Shown one piece after another: positions 39,190 through 52,310 of a stretch of DNA of 64,000 bases; positions within the stretch are counted from its first letter, which is position 1, and each line of letters starts with the position of its first letter. The notes beneath the pieces are model-generated. The model saw only the letters and a program-made list of their open reading frames with translations, was not told the DNA's origin and made no database searches. Origin of the DNA: Azolla caroliniana (lineage: Eukaryota > Polypodiophyta); assembly GCA_043228905.1 (NCBI GenBank), contig JBHGNT010000024.1, forward strand, positions 62,001 to 126,000, read 5' to 3'. The position numbers and the translations under genes were made by a program.

Positions 39190-42100
39190 TATGAGATGGA
39201 ATTAAAAAATCAAGATTTTGAAACTCAGGTCGAGAGACATGATGAAAATAGCAAACTTGAGGAGGGAGTTGAGAAGAGCCCTTGAGTAAATTAAAATGTT
39301 CATACCTGGCTCGTGTGATATCGGATTTTTGTGTTCAAACATGCGAATCGAAGCTAACAACGCTACCTATGATATGGAATTAAAAAATCAAGAATTTGAA
39401 ACTCAGGTCGAGAGACATGACGAAAATAGCAAACCTTAGGAGGGAGTTGAGAGGAGCCCTTGAGTAAATTTAAATGTTCATACCTGGCTCGTGTGATATC
39501 GGATTTTTGTGTTCAAACATGCAAATCGAAGCTAACAACGCTAGCTATGAGATGGAATTAAAAAATCAAGATTTTGAAACTCAGGTCGAGAGACATGACA
39601 AAATTACCAAATTTGAGGAGTGAGTTGAGAAGAGGTAGTAGGTAAATTAAAATGTTCATACCTGGCTCGTGTGATATCGGATTTTTGTGTTCAAACATGC
39701 AAATCGAAGCTAACAACGCTACCTATGATATGGAATTAAAAAATCAAGAATTTGAAACTCAGGTCGAGAGACATGATGAAAATAGCAAACTTGAGGAGGG
39801 ACTGGAGAAGAGCCCTTGAGTAAATTAAAATGTTCATACCTGGCTCGTGTGATATCGGATTTTTGTGTTCAAACATGCGAATCGAAGCTAACAACGCTAC
39901 CTATGATATGGAATTAAAAAATCAAGATTTTGAAACTCAGGTCAGGAGACATGAAGAAAATAGCAAACTTGAGGAGGGAGTTGAGAGGAGCCCTTGAGTA
40001 AATTTAAATGTTCATACCTGGCTCGTGTGATATCGGATTTTTGTGTTCAAACATGCAAATCGAAGCTAACAACGCTAGCTATGAGATGGAATTAAAAAAT
40101 CAAGATTTTGAAACTCAGGTCGAGAGACATGACAAAAATACCAAATTTGAGGAGTGAGTTGAGAAGAGGTAGTAGGTAAATTAAAATGTTCATACCTGGC
40201 TCGTGTGATATCGGATTTTTGTGTTCAAACATGCAAATCGAAGCTAACAACGCTACCTATGATATGGAATTAAAAAATCAAGATTTTGAAACTCAGCTCG
40301 AGAGACATGACGAAAATAGCAAACTTGAGGAAGGAGTTGAGAAGAGCTAGTAGGTCAATTAAAATGTTCATACCTGGCTCGTGTCATATCCGATTTTTGT
40401 GTTCAAACATGGGAATCGAAGCTAACAACGCTAGCTATGATATGGAATTAAAAAATCAACATTTTGAAACTCATGTCGAGAGATGTGACGAAATTACCAA
40501 ATTTGAGGAGTGATTTGAGAGGAGCCCTTGAGTAAATTAAAATGTTCATATCGGGCTCGTGTGATATCGGATTTTTGTGTTCAAACATGCGAATCGAAGC
40601 TAACAACGCTACCTATGATATGGAATTAAAAAATCAAGATTTTGAAACTCAGGTCGAGAGACATGACGAAAATAGCAAACTTGAGGAGGGAGTTGAGAAG
40701 AGCCCTTGAGTAAATTAAAATGTTCATACCTGGCTCGTGTGATATCGGATTTTTGTGTTCAAACATGCGAATCGAAGCTAACAACGCTACCTATGATATG
40801 GAATTAAAAAATCAGGATTTTGAAACTCAGGTCGAGAGACATGACGAAAATAGCAAACTTGAGGAGGGAGTTGAGAGGAGCCCTTGAGTAAATTAAAATG
40901 TTCATACCTGGCTCGTGTGATATGGATTTTTGTGTTCAAACATGCAAATCGAAGCTAACAACGCTAGCTATGATATGGAATTAAAAAATCAAGATTTTGA
41001 AACTCAGGTCGAGAGACATGACGAAAATAGCAAACTTGAGGAGGGAGTTGAGAGGAGCCCTTGAGTTAATTAAAATGTTCATACCTGGCTCGTGTGGTAT
41101 CGGATTTTTGTGTTCAAACATGCGAATCGAAGCTAACAATGCTAGCTATGATATGGAATTAAAAAATCAAGATTCTAAAACTCAAGTCCAGAGACATGAC
41201 GAAAATAGCAAACTTGAGGAGGGAGTTGAGAGGAGCCCTTGAGTAAATTAAAATGTTCATACCTGGCTCGTGTGATATGGATTTTTGTGTTCAAACATGC
41301 GAATCGAAGCTAACAACGCTACCTATGATATGGAATTAAAAAACCAAGATTTTGAAACTCAGGTCAGGAGACATGAAGAAAATAGCAAACTTGAGGAGGG
41401 AGTTGAGAGGAGCCCTTGAGTAAATTAAAATGTTCATACCTGGCTCGTGTGATATCGGATTTTTGTGTTCAAACATGCAAATCGAAGCTAACAACGCTAC
41501 CTATGATATGGAATTAAAAAATCAAGATTTTGAAACTCAGCTCGAGAGACATGACGAAAATAGCAAACTTGAGGAAGGAGTTGAGAAGAGCTAGTAGGTC
41601 AATTAAAATGTTCATACCTGGCTCGTGTCATATCCGATTTTTGTGTTCAAACATGGGAATCGAAGCTAACAATGCTAGCTATGATATGGAATTAAAAAAT
41701 CAACATTTTGAAACTCATGTCGAGAGATGTGACGAAATTACCAAATTTGAGGAGTGATTTGAGAGGAGCCCTTGAGTAAATTAAAATGTTCATATCGGGC
41801 TCGTGTGATATCGGATTTTTGTGTTCAAACATGCGAATCGAAGCTAACAACGCTACCTATGATATGGAATTAAAAAATCAAGATTTTGAAACTCAGGTCG
41901 AGAGACATGACGAAAATAGCAAACTTGAGGAGGGAGTTGAGAAGAGCCCTTGAGTAAATTAAAATGTTCATACCTGGCTCGTGTGATATCGGATTTTTGT
42001 GTTCAAACATGCGAATCGAAGCTAACAACGCTACCTATGATATGGAATTAAAAAATCAGGATTTTGAAACTCAGGTCGAGAGACATGACGAAAATAGCAA

Positions 42101-45100
42101 ACTTGAGGAGGGAGTTGAGAGGAGCCCTTGAGTAAATTAAAATGTTCATACCTGGCTCGTGTGATATGGATTTTTGTGTTCAAACATGCAAATCGAAGCT
42201 AACAACGCTAGCTATGAGATGGAATTAAAAAATCAAGATTTTGAAACTCAGGTCGAGAGACATGATGAAAATAGCAAACTTGAGGAGGGAGTTGAGAAGA
42301 GCCCTTGAGTAAATTAAAATGTTCATACCTGGCTCGTGTGATATCGGATTTTTGTGTTCAAACATGCGAATCGAAGCTAACAACGCTACCTATGATATGG
42401 AATTAAAAAATCAAGAATTTGAAACTCATGTCGAGAGATGTGACGAAATTACCAAATTTGAGGAGTGATTTGAGAGGAGCCCTTGAGTAAATTAAAATGT
42501 TCATATCGGGCTCGTGTGATATCGGATTATTGTGTTCAAACATGCAAATCGAAGCTAACAACGCTAGCTATGAGATGGAATTAAAAAATCAAGATTTTGA
42601 AACTCAGGTCGAGGGACATGACGAAAATAGCAAACTTGAGGAGGGAGTTGAGAGGAGCCCTTGAGTTAATTAAAATGTTCATACCTGGCTCGTGTGGTAT
42701 CGGATTTTTGTGTTCAAACATGCGAATCGAAGCTAACAATGCTAGCTATGATATGGAATTAAAAAATCAAGATTCTAAAACTCAAGTCCAGAGACATGAC
42801 GAAAATAGCAAACTTGAGGAGGGAGTTGAGAGGAGCCCTTGAGTAAATTAAAATGTTCATACCTGGCTCGTGTGATATGGATTTTTGTGTTCAAACATGC
42901 GAATCGAAGCTAACAACGCTACCTATGATATGGAATTAAAAAACCAAGATTTTGAAACTCAGGTCAGGAGACATGAAGAAAATAGCAAACTTGAGGAGGG
43001 AGTTGAGAGGAGCCCTTGAGTAAATTAAAATGTTCATACCTGGCTCGTGTGATATCGGATTTTTGTGTTCAAACATGCAAATCGAAGCTAACAACGCTAC
43101 CTATGATATGGAATTAAAAAATCAAGATTTTGAAACTCAGCTCGAGAGACATGACGAAAATAGCAAACTTGAGGAAGGAGTTGAGAAGAGCTAGTAGGTC
43201 AATTAAAATGTTCATACCTGGCTCGTGTCATATCCGATTTTTGTGTTCAAACATGGGAATCGAAGCTAACAACGCTAGCTATGATATGGAATTAAAAAAT
43301 CAACATTTTGAAACTCATGTCGAGAGATGTGACGAAATTACCAAATTTGAGGAGTGATTTGAGAGGAGCCCTTGAGTAAATTAAAATGTTCATATCGGGC
43401 TCGTGTGATATCGGATTTTTGTGTTCAAACATGCGAATCGAAGCTAACAACGCTACCTATGATATGGAATTAAAAAATCAAGATTTTGAAACTCAGGTCG
43501 AGAGACATGACGAAAATAGCAAACTTGAGGAGGGAGTTGAGAAGAGCCCTTGAGTAAATTAAAATGTTCATACCTGGCTCGTGTGATATCGGATTTTTGT
43601 GTTCAAACATGCGAATCGAAGCTAACAACGCTACCTATGATATGGAATTAAAAAATCAGGATTTTGAAACTCAGGTCGAGAGACATGACGAAAATAGCAA
43701 ACTTGAGGAGGGAGTTGAGAGGAGCCCTTGAGTAAATTAAAATGTTCATACCTGGCTCGTGTGATATGGATTTTTGTGTTCAAACATGCAAATCGAAGCT
43801 AACAACGCTAGCTATGATATGGAATTAAAAAATCAAGATTTTGAAACTCAGGTCGAGAGACATGACGAAAATAGCAAACTTGAGGAGGGAGTTGAGAGGA
43901 GCCCTTGAGTTAATTAAAATGTTCATACCTGGCTCGTGTGGTATCGGATTTTTGTGTTCAAACATGCGAATCGAAGCTAACAATGCTAGCTATGATATGG
44001 AATTAAAAAATCAAGATTCTAAAACTCAAGTCCAGAGACATGACGAAAATAGCAAACTTGAGGAGGGAGTTGAGAGGAGCCCTTGAGTAAATTAAAATGT
44101 TCATACCTGGCTCGTGTGATATGGATTTTTGTGTTCAAACATGCGAATCGAAGCTAACAACGCTACCTATGATATGGAATTAAAAAACCAAGATTTTGAA
44201 ACTCAGGTCAGGAGACATGAAGAAAATAGCAAACTTGAGGAGGGAGTTGAGAGGAGCCCTTGAGTAAATTAAAATGTTCATACCTGGCTCGTGTGATATC
44301 GGATTTTTGTGTTCAAACATGCAAATCGAAGCTAACAACGCTACCTATGATATGGAATTAAAAAATCAAGATTTTGAAACTCAGCTCGAGAGACATGACG
44401 AAAATAGCAAACTTGAGGAAGGAGTTGAGAAGAGCTAGTAGGTCAATTAAAATGTTCATACCTGGCTCGTGTCATATCCGATTTTTGTGTTCAAACATGG
44501 GAATCGAAGCTAACAATGCTAGCTATGATATGGAATTAAAAAATCAACATTTTGAAACTCATGTCGAGAGATGTGACGAAATTACCAAATTTGAGGAGTG
44601 ATTTGAGAGGAGCCCTTGAGTAAATTAAAATGTTCATATCGGGCTCGTGTGATATCGGATTTTTGTGTTCAAACATGCGAATCGAAGCTAACAACGCTAC
44701 CTATGATATGGAATTAAAAAATCAAGATTTTGAAACTCAGGTCGAGAGACATGACGAAAATAGCAAACTTGAGGAGGGAGTTGAGAAGAGCCCTTGAGTA
44801 AATTAAAATGTTCATACCTGGCTCGTGTGATATCGGATTTTTGTGTTCAAACATGCGAATCGAAGCTAACAACGCTACCTATGATATGGAATTAAAAAAT
44901 CAGGATTTTGAAACTCAGGTCGAGAGACATGACGAAAATAGCAAACTTGAGGAGGGAGTTGAGAGGAGCCCTTGAGTAAATTAAAATGTTCATACCTGGC
45001 TCGTGTGATATGGATTTTTGTGTTCAAACATGCAAATCGAAGCTAACAACGCTAGCTATGAGATGGAATTAAAAAATCAAGATTTTGAAACTCAGGTCGA

Positions 45101-45457
45101 GAGACATGATGAAAATAGCAAACTTGAGGAGGGAGTTGAGAAGAGCCCTTGAGTAAATTAAAATGTTCATACCTGGCTCGTGTGATATCGGATTTTTGTG
45201 TTCAAACATGCGAATCGAAGCTAACAACGCTACCTATGATATGGAATTAAAAAATCAAGAATTTGAAACTCATGTCGAGAGATGTGACGAAATTACCAAA
45301 TTTGAGGAGTGATTTGAGAGGAGCCCTTGAGTAAATTAAAATGTTCATATCGGGCTCGTGTGATATCGGATTATTGTGTTCAAACATGCAAATCGAAGCT
45401 AACAACGCTAGCTATGAGATGGAATTAAAAAATCAAGATTTTGAAACTCAGGTCGAG
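39190..45457 (+). repeat. 11,024-bp super-unit, copy 2 (incomplete, about 6.3 kb)
   Basis: Matches 28,166-34,433 with a constant 11,024-bp offset, including caaaccttaggaggg at 39,430, the 3-mer remnants near 39.5-40.1 kb and the two HOR copies. It leaves this register at 45,458, where it reads gagagacatgatg while the equivalent position of copy 1 reads gagggacatgacg. It continues to match 36.2-37.3 kb (offset 8,180 bp) as far as 45,497. Confidence 0.82.
40176..43019 (+). repeat. 16-monomer HOR, block 2 copy 1
   Basis: Equivalent of 29,152-31,995 within the second super-unit (offset 11,024). It has the same alternation of aacaacgc and aacaatgc in the atgggaatcg monomers, the same four gatatgg monomers and the same cgagggacatg monomer near 42,610. 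Confidence 0.9.
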
Positions 45458-45497
45458 AGACATGATGAAAATAGCAAACTTGAGGAGGGAGTTGAGA
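43020..45497 (+). repeat. 16-monomer HOR, block 2 copy 2 (truncated)
   Basis: Matches the HOR until about 45.46 kb, then ends like block 1 copy 3, with gagagacatgatg in place of gagggacatgacg. Diverges from 37,317 at 45,498 (gagaagagcc here, gagaggagcc there). Confidence 0.87.
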
Positions 45498-47803
45498 AGA
45501 GCCCTTGAGTAAATTAAAATGTTCATACCTGGCTCGTGTGATATCGGATTTTTGTGTTCAAACATGCGAATCGAAGCTAACAACGCTACCTATGATATGG
45601 AATTAAAAAATCAAGATTTTGAAACTCAGGTCAGGAGACATGACGAAAATAGCAAACTTGAGGAGGGAGTTGAGAGGAGCCCTTGAGTAAATTAAAATGT
45701 TCATACCTGGCTCGTGTGATATCGGATTTTTGTGTTCAAACATGCAAATCGAAGCTAACAACGCTAGCTATGAGATGGAATTAAAAAATCAAGATTTTGA
45801 AACTCAGGTCGAGAGACATGACGAAATTACCAAATTTGAGGAGTGAGTTGAGAAGAGGTAGTAGGTAAATTAAAATGTTCATACCTGGCTCGTGTGATAT
45901 CGGATTTTTGTGTTCAAACATGCAAATCGAAGCTAACAACGCTACCTATGATATGGAATTAAAAAATCAAGAATTTGAAACTCAGGTCGAGAGACATGAT
46001 GAAAATAGCAAACTTGAGGAGGGAGTGGAGAAGAGCCCTTGAGTAAATTAAAATGTTCATACCTGGCTCGTGTGATATCGGATTTTTGTGTTCAAACATG
46101 CGAATCGAAGCTAACAACGCTACCTATGATATGGAATTAAAAAAACAAGATTTTGAAACTCAGGTCAGGAGACATGAAGAAAATAGCAAACTTGAGGAGG
46201 GAGTTGAGAAGAGCCCTTGAGTAAATTAAAATGTTCATACCTGGCTCGTGTGATATCGGATTTTTGTGTTCAAACATGCAAATCGAAGCTAACAACGCTA
46301 GCTATGAGATGGAATTAAAAAATCAAGATTTTGAAACTCAGGTCGAGAGACATGACAAAAATACCAAATTTGAGGAGTGAGTTGAGAAGAGGTAGTAGGT
46401 AAATTAAAATGTTCATACCTGGCTCGTGTGATATCGGATTTTTGTGTTCAAACATGCAAATCGAAGCTAACAACGCTACCTATGATATGGAATTAAAAAA
46501 TCAAGATTTTGAAACTCAGCTCGAGAGACATGACGAAAATAGCAAACTTGAGGAAGGAGTTGAGAAGAGCTAGTAGGTCAATTAAAATGTTCATACCTGG
46601 CTCGTGTCATATCCGATTTTGTGTTCAAACATGGGAATCGAAGCTAACAACGCTAGCTATGATATGGAATTAAAAAATCAACATTTTGAAACTCATGTCG
46701 AGAGATGTGACGAAATTACCAAATTTGAGGAGTGATTTGAGAGGAGCCCTTGAGTAAATTAAAATGTTCATATCGGGCTCGTGTGATATCGGATTTTTGT
46801 GTTCAAACATGCGAATCGAAGCTAACAACGCTACCTATGATATGGAATTAAAAAATCAAGATTTTGAAACTCAGGTCGAGAGACATGACGAAAATAGCAA
46901 ACTTGAGGAGGGAGTTGAGAAGAGCCCTTGAGTAAATTAAAATGTTCATACCTGGCTCGTGTGATATCGGATTTTTGTGTTCAAACATGCGAATCGAAGC
47001 TAACAACGCTACCTATGATATGGAATTAAAAAATCAGGATTTTGAAACTCAGGTCGAGAGACATGACGAAAATAGCAAACTTGAGGAGGGAGTTGAGAGG
47101 AGCCCTTGAGTAAATTAAAATGTTCATACCTGGCTCGTGTGATATGGATTTTTGTGTTCAAACATGCAAATCGAAGCTAACAACGCTAGCTATGAGATGG
47201 AATTAAAAAATCAAGATTTTGAAACTCAGGTCGAGAGACATGATGAAAATAGCAAACTTGAGGAGGGAGTTGAGAAGAGCCCTTGAGTAAATTAAAATGT
47301 TCATACCTGGCTCGTGTGATATCGGATTTTTGTGTTCAAACATGCGAATCGAAGCTAACAACGCTACCTATGATATGGAATTAAAAAATCAAGAATTTGA
47401 AACTCAGGTCGAGAGACATGACGAAAATAGCAAACCTTAGGAGGGAGTTGAGAGGAGCCCTTGAGTAAATTTAAATGTTCATACCTGGCTCGTGTGGTAT
47501 CGGATTTTTGTGTTCAAACATGCGAATCGAAGCTAACAATGCTACCTATGATATGGAATTAAAAAATCAAGATTTTGAAACTCAAGTCAAGAGACATGAC
47601 GAAATTACCTAAATTGAGGAGTGAGTTGAGAAGAGCTAGTAGGTAAATTTAAATGTTCATACCTGGCTCGTGTGATATCCGATTTTTGTGTTCAAACATG
47701 GGAATCGAAGCTAACAACGCTAGCTATGATATGGAATTAAAAAATCAACATTTTGAAACTCATGTCGAGAGATGTGACGAAATTACCAAATTTGAGGAGT
47801 GAT
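45498..47803 (+). repeat. Mosaic segment collinear with 27.1-28.4 and 24.7-25.6 kb
   Basis: 46.15-47.46 kb follows 27.12-28.43 kb at an offset of 19,026 bp (107 monomers), including the private aattaaaaaaacaagatt state. After a one-base deletion at about 46,620 the offset becomes 19,025. From about 47.46 kb the sequence follows 25.23-25.58 kb instead (offset 22,228). The first 350 bp carry caggtcaggagacatgac and catgacgaaattacc states and are less clearly assigned. No gene or unique sequence is present. Confidence 0.75.
46617..46621 (+). repeat. One-base deletion in the T5 run of an atgggaatcg monomer
   Basis: The monomer reads tccgattttgtg with four T where all other copies of this monomer type that I compared have five (for example 27,588-27,598 and 40,390-40,400). 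The monomer is 177 bp and the accidental 75-codon frame seen in its siblings is broken here. A homopolymer indel of this kind is also the commonest long-read error. Confidence 0.8.
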
Positions 47804-49686
47804 TTGAGAGGAGCCCTTGAGTAAATTAAAATGTTCATATCGGGCTCGTGTGATATCGGATTTTTGTGTTCAAACATGCGCATCGAAGCTAACAACGCTA
47901 CCTATGATATGGAATTAAAAAATCAAGATTTTGAAACTCAGGTCGAGAGACATGACGAAAATAGCAAACTTGAGGAGGGAGTTGAGAGGAGCCCTTGAGT
48001 AAATTAAAATGTTCATACCTAGCTCGTGTGATATCGGATTTTTGTGTTCAAACATGCGAATCGAAGCTAACAACGCTACCTATGATATGGAATTAAAAAA
48101 TCAAGATTTTGAAACTCAGGTCGAGAGACATGACGAAAATAGCAAACTTGAGGAAGGAGTTGAGAGGAGCCCTTGAGTAAATTAAAATGTTCATACCTGG
48201 CTCGTGTGATATCGGATTTTTGTTGTCAAACATGCGAATCGAAGCTAACAACGCTAGCTATGATATGGAATTAAAAAATCAAGAATTTGAAACTCAGGTC
48301 GAGAGACATGACGAAATTACCAAATTTGAGGAGTGATTTGAGAGGAGCCCTTGAGTAAATTAAAATGTTCATATCGGGCTCGTTAGATATCGGATTTTTG
48401 TGTTCAAACATGCAAATGGAAGCTAACAACGCTACCTATGATATGGAATTAAAAAATCAAGATTTTGAAACTCAGGTCGAGAGACATGATGAAAATAGCA
48501 AACTTGAGGAGGGAGTTGAGAAGAGCCCTTGAGTAAATTAAAATGTTCATACCTGGCTCGTATGATATCGGATTTTTGTGTTCAAACATGCGAATCGAAG
48601 CTAACAACGCTAGCTATGATATGGAATTAAAAAATCAAGATTTTGAAACTCAGGTCGAGAGACATGACGAAAATAGCAAACTTGAGGAGGGAGTTGAGAG
48701 GAGCCCTTGAGTAAATTAAAATGTTCATACCTGGCTCGTGTGATATGGATTTTTGTGTTCAAACATGCGAATCGAAGCTAACAACGCTACCTATGATATG
48801 GAATTAAAAAATCAAGATTTTGAAACTCAGGTCGAGGGACATGACGAAAATAGCAAACTTGAGGAAGGAGTTGAGAGGAGCCCTTGAGTAAATTAAAATA
48901 TTCATACCTGGCTCGTGTGATATCGGATTTTTGTGTTCAAACATGCGAATCGAAGCTGGCGACGCTACCTATGATATGGAATTAAAAAATCAAGATTTTG
49001 AAACTCAGGTCGAGAGACATGACGAAAATAGCAAACCTTAGGAGGGAGTTGAGAGGAGCCCTTGAGTAAATTTAAATGTTCATACCTGGCTCGTGTGGTA
49101 TCGGATTTTTGTGTTCAAACATGCGAATCGAAGCTAACAATGCTAGCTATGATATGGAATTAAAAAATCAAGATTTTGAAACTCAAGTCAAGAGACATGA
49201 CGAAATTACCTAAATTGAGGAGTGAGTTGAGAAGAGCTAGTAGGTAAATTTAAATGTTCATACCTGGCTCGTGTCATATCGGATTTATGTGTTCAAATAT
49301 GCGAATCGAAGCTAACAACGCTAGCTATGAGATGGAATTAAAAAATCAAGATTTTGAAACTCAGGTCGAGAGACATGACGAAAATAGCAAACTTGAGGAG
49401 GGAGTTGAGAAGAGCTAGTAGGTAAATTTAAATGTTCATACCTGGCGACTGTGATATCGGATTTATGTGTTCAAACATGCGAATCGAAGCTAACAACGCT
49501 ACCTATGATATGGAATTAAAAAATCAAGAATTTGAAACTCAGGTCGAGAGATGTGACGAAATTACCAAATTTGAGAAATGATTTGAGAGGAGCCCTTGAG
49601 TAAATTAAAATGTTCATATCGGGCTCGTGTGATATCGGATTTTTGTGTTCAAACATGCAAATCGAAGCTAACAACGCTACATATGA
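47804..49686 (+). repeat. Mosaic segment shared with 37.3-39.2 kb, copy 2
   Basis: Carries the same one-off states as 37,318-39,189: gctcgttagatatcgg near 48,380, aaaatattcatacc near 48,897, tacctggcgactgtg near 49,439 and ctacatatga at 49,678-49,686. Here the last motif continues into tatgg and older-type monomers rather than restarting the super-unit. To its left this copy is continuous with a 25.2-26.15 kb-like segment, so this location looks closer to the ancestral order than the 37-39 kb copy. Confidence 0.85.
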
Positions 49687-51685
49687 TATGGAATTAAAAA
49701 ATCAAGATTTTGAAACTCAGGTCGAGAGACATGACGAAAATAGCAAACTTGAGGAAGGAGTTGAGAGGAGCCCTTGAGTAAATTAAAATGTTCATATCTG
49801 GCTCGTGTGATATCGGATTTTTGTTGTCAAACATGCGAATCGAAGCTAACAACGCTAGCTATGATATGGAATTAAAAAATCGAGAATTTGAAACTCAGGT
49901 CGAGAGACATGACGAAATTACCAAATTTGAGGAGTGATTTGAGAGGAGCCCTTGATTAAATTAAAATGTTCATATCGGGCTCGTGTGATATCGGATTTTT
50001 GTGTTCAAACATGCAAATCGAAGCTAACAACGCTACCTATGATATGGAATTAAAAAATCAAGATTTTGAAACTCAGGTCGAGAGACATGATGAAAATAGC
50101 AAACTTGAGGAGGGAGTTGAGAAGAGCCCTTGAGTAAATTAAAATGTTCATACCTGGCTCGTGTGATATCGGATTTTTGTGTTCAAACATGCGAATCGAA
50201 GCTAACAACGCTAGCTATGATATGGAATTAAAAAATCAAGATTTTGAAACTCAGGTCGAGAGACATGATGAAAATAGCAAACTTGAGGAGGGAGTTGAGA
50301 AGAGCCCTTGAGTAAATTAAAATGTTCATACCTGGCTCGTGTGATATCGGATTTTTGTGTTCAAACATGCAAATCGAAGCTAACAACGCTAGCTATGAGA
50401 TGGAATTAAAAAATCAAGATTTTGAAACTCAGGTCGAGAGATGTGACGAAATTACCAAATTTGAGGAGTGAGTTGAGAAGAGGTAGTAGGTAAATTAAAA
50501 TGTTCATACCTGTCTCGTGTGATATCGGATTTTTGTGTTCAAACATGCAAATTGAAGCTAACAACGCTACCTATGATATGGAATTAAAAAATCAAGATTT
50601 TGAAACTCAGCTCGAGAGACATGACGAAAATAGCAAACTTGAGGAAGGAGTTGAGAAGAGCTAGTAGGTCAATTAAAATGTTCATACCTGGCTCGTGTCA
50701 TATCCGATTTTTGTGTTCAAACATGGGAATCGAAGCTAACAACGCTAGCTATGATATGGAATTAAAAAATCAACATTTTGAAACTCATGTCGAGAGATGT
50801 GACGAAATTACCAAATTTGAGGAGTGATTTGAGAGGAGCCCTTGAGTAAATTAAAATGTTCATATCGGGCTCGTGTGATATCGGATTTTTGTGTTCAAAC
50901 ATGCAAATCGAAGCTAACAACGCTACCTATGATATGGAATTAAAAAATCAAGATTTTGAAACTCAGGTCGAGAGACATGACGAAAATAGCAAACTTGAGG
51001 AGGGAGTTGAGAGGAGCCCTTGAGTAAATTAAAATGTTCATACCTAGCTCGTGTGATATCGGATTTTTGTGTTCAAACATGCGGATCGAAGCTAACAATG
51101 CTACCTATGATATGGAATTAAAAAATCAAGATTTTGAAACTCAGGTCGAGAGACATGACGAAAATAGCAAACTTGAGGAAGGAGTTGAGAGGAGCCCTTG
51201 AGTAAATTAAAATGTTCATACCTGGCTCGTGTGATATCGGATTTTTGTTGTCAAACATGCGAATCGAAGCTAACAACGCTAGCTATGATATGGAATTAAA
51301 AAATCAAGAAATTGAAACTCAGGTCGAGAGACATGACGAAATTACCAAATTTGAGGAGTGATTTGAGAGGAGCCCTTGAGTTAATTAAAATGTTCATATC
51401 GGGCTCGTGTGATATCGGATTTTTGTGTTCAAACATGCAAATCGAAGCTAACAACGCTACCTATGATATGGAATTAAAAAATCAAGATTTTGAAACTCAG
51501 GTCGAGAGACATGACGAAAATAGCAAACTTGAGGAGGGAGTTGAGAAGAGCCCTTGAGTAAATTAAAATGTTCATACCTGGCTCGTGTGATATCGGATTT
51601 TTGTGTTCAAACATGCGAATCGAAGCTAACAACGCTAGCTATGATATGGAATTAAAAAATCAAGATTTTGAAACTCAGGTCAGGA

Positions 51686-51759
51686 GACATGACGAAAATA
51701 GCAAACTTGAGGAGGGAGTTGAGACATGATGAAAATAGCAAACTTGAGGAGGGAGTTGA
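51686..51759 (+). repeat. 37-bp internal tandem duplication inside one monomer
   Basis: The unit gacatgacgaaaatagcaaa...ggagttga (51,686-51,722) is repeated at 51,723-51,759 with one change (gacatgacg to gacatgatg). The monomer is therefore 215 bp, and the array register of 178 bp resumes after it. The repeats meet at gttga|gacat, and the normal monomer has gagttgagagg near this point, so a short gttgaga or gaga match may have primed the slippage. I found no other case of this duplication in the window. Confidence 0.9.
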
Positions 51760-52240
51760 GAGGAGCCCTTGAGTAAATTAAAATGTTCATACCTGGCTCG
51801 TGTCATATCGTATTTTTGTGTTCAAACATGCGAATCGAAGCTAACGACGCTAGCTATGAGATGGAATTAAAAAATCAAGATTTTGAAACTCAGGTCGAGA
51901 GACATGACGAAATTACCAAATTTGAGGAGTGAGTTGAGAAGAGGTAGTAGGTAAATTAAAATGTTCATACCTGGCTCGTGTGATATCGGATTTTTGTGTT
52001 CAAACATGCAAATCGAAGCTAACAACGCTACCTATGATATGGAATTAAAAAATCAACATTTTTAAACTCATGTCGAGAGATGTGACGAAATTACCAAATT
52101 TGAGGAGTGATTTGAGAGGAGCCCTTGAGTAAATTAAAATGTTCATATCGGGCTCGTGTGATATCGGATTTTTGTGTTCAAACATGCGCATCGAAGCTAA
52201 CAACGCTGCCTATGATATGGAATTAAAAAATCAAGATTTT

Positions 52241-52256
52241 GAAACTCGAGAGACAT
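52241..52256 (+). repeat. Five-base deletion inside one monomer
   Basis: Reads ttgaaactcgagagacatg where the normal monomer has ttgaaactcaggtcgagag; five bases (aggtc or an equivalent register) are missing between the two tc copies. With the 37-bp insertion at 51,686 it accounts exactly for the 1,634-bp distance between equivalent points at 51,312 and 52,946 (9 x 178 + 37 - 5). The deletion also creates a ctcgag site unrelated to the cagctcgag monomers. Confidence 0.9.
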
Positions 52257-52310
52257 GATGAAATTAGCAAACTTGAGGAGGGAGTTGAGAAGAGCCCTTG
52301 AGTAAATTAA

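Larger units (their letters stand above)
49687..52310 (+). repeat. Older-type monomers collinear with parts of 15-19 kb
   Basis: 49.67-50.13 kb matches 18.55-19.01 kb (offset about 31,121): shared states are atcgagaatttg and cttgattaaatt. 50.99-51.55 kb matches 17.02-17.58 kb (offset about 33,969): shared states are cctagctcg, atgcggatcg, ttgttgtcaaac and caagaaattgaaac. Thus pieces of the 8-mer region reappear on the other side of the homogeneous core. The stretch also holds two local indels, annotated separately. Confidence 0.75.
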
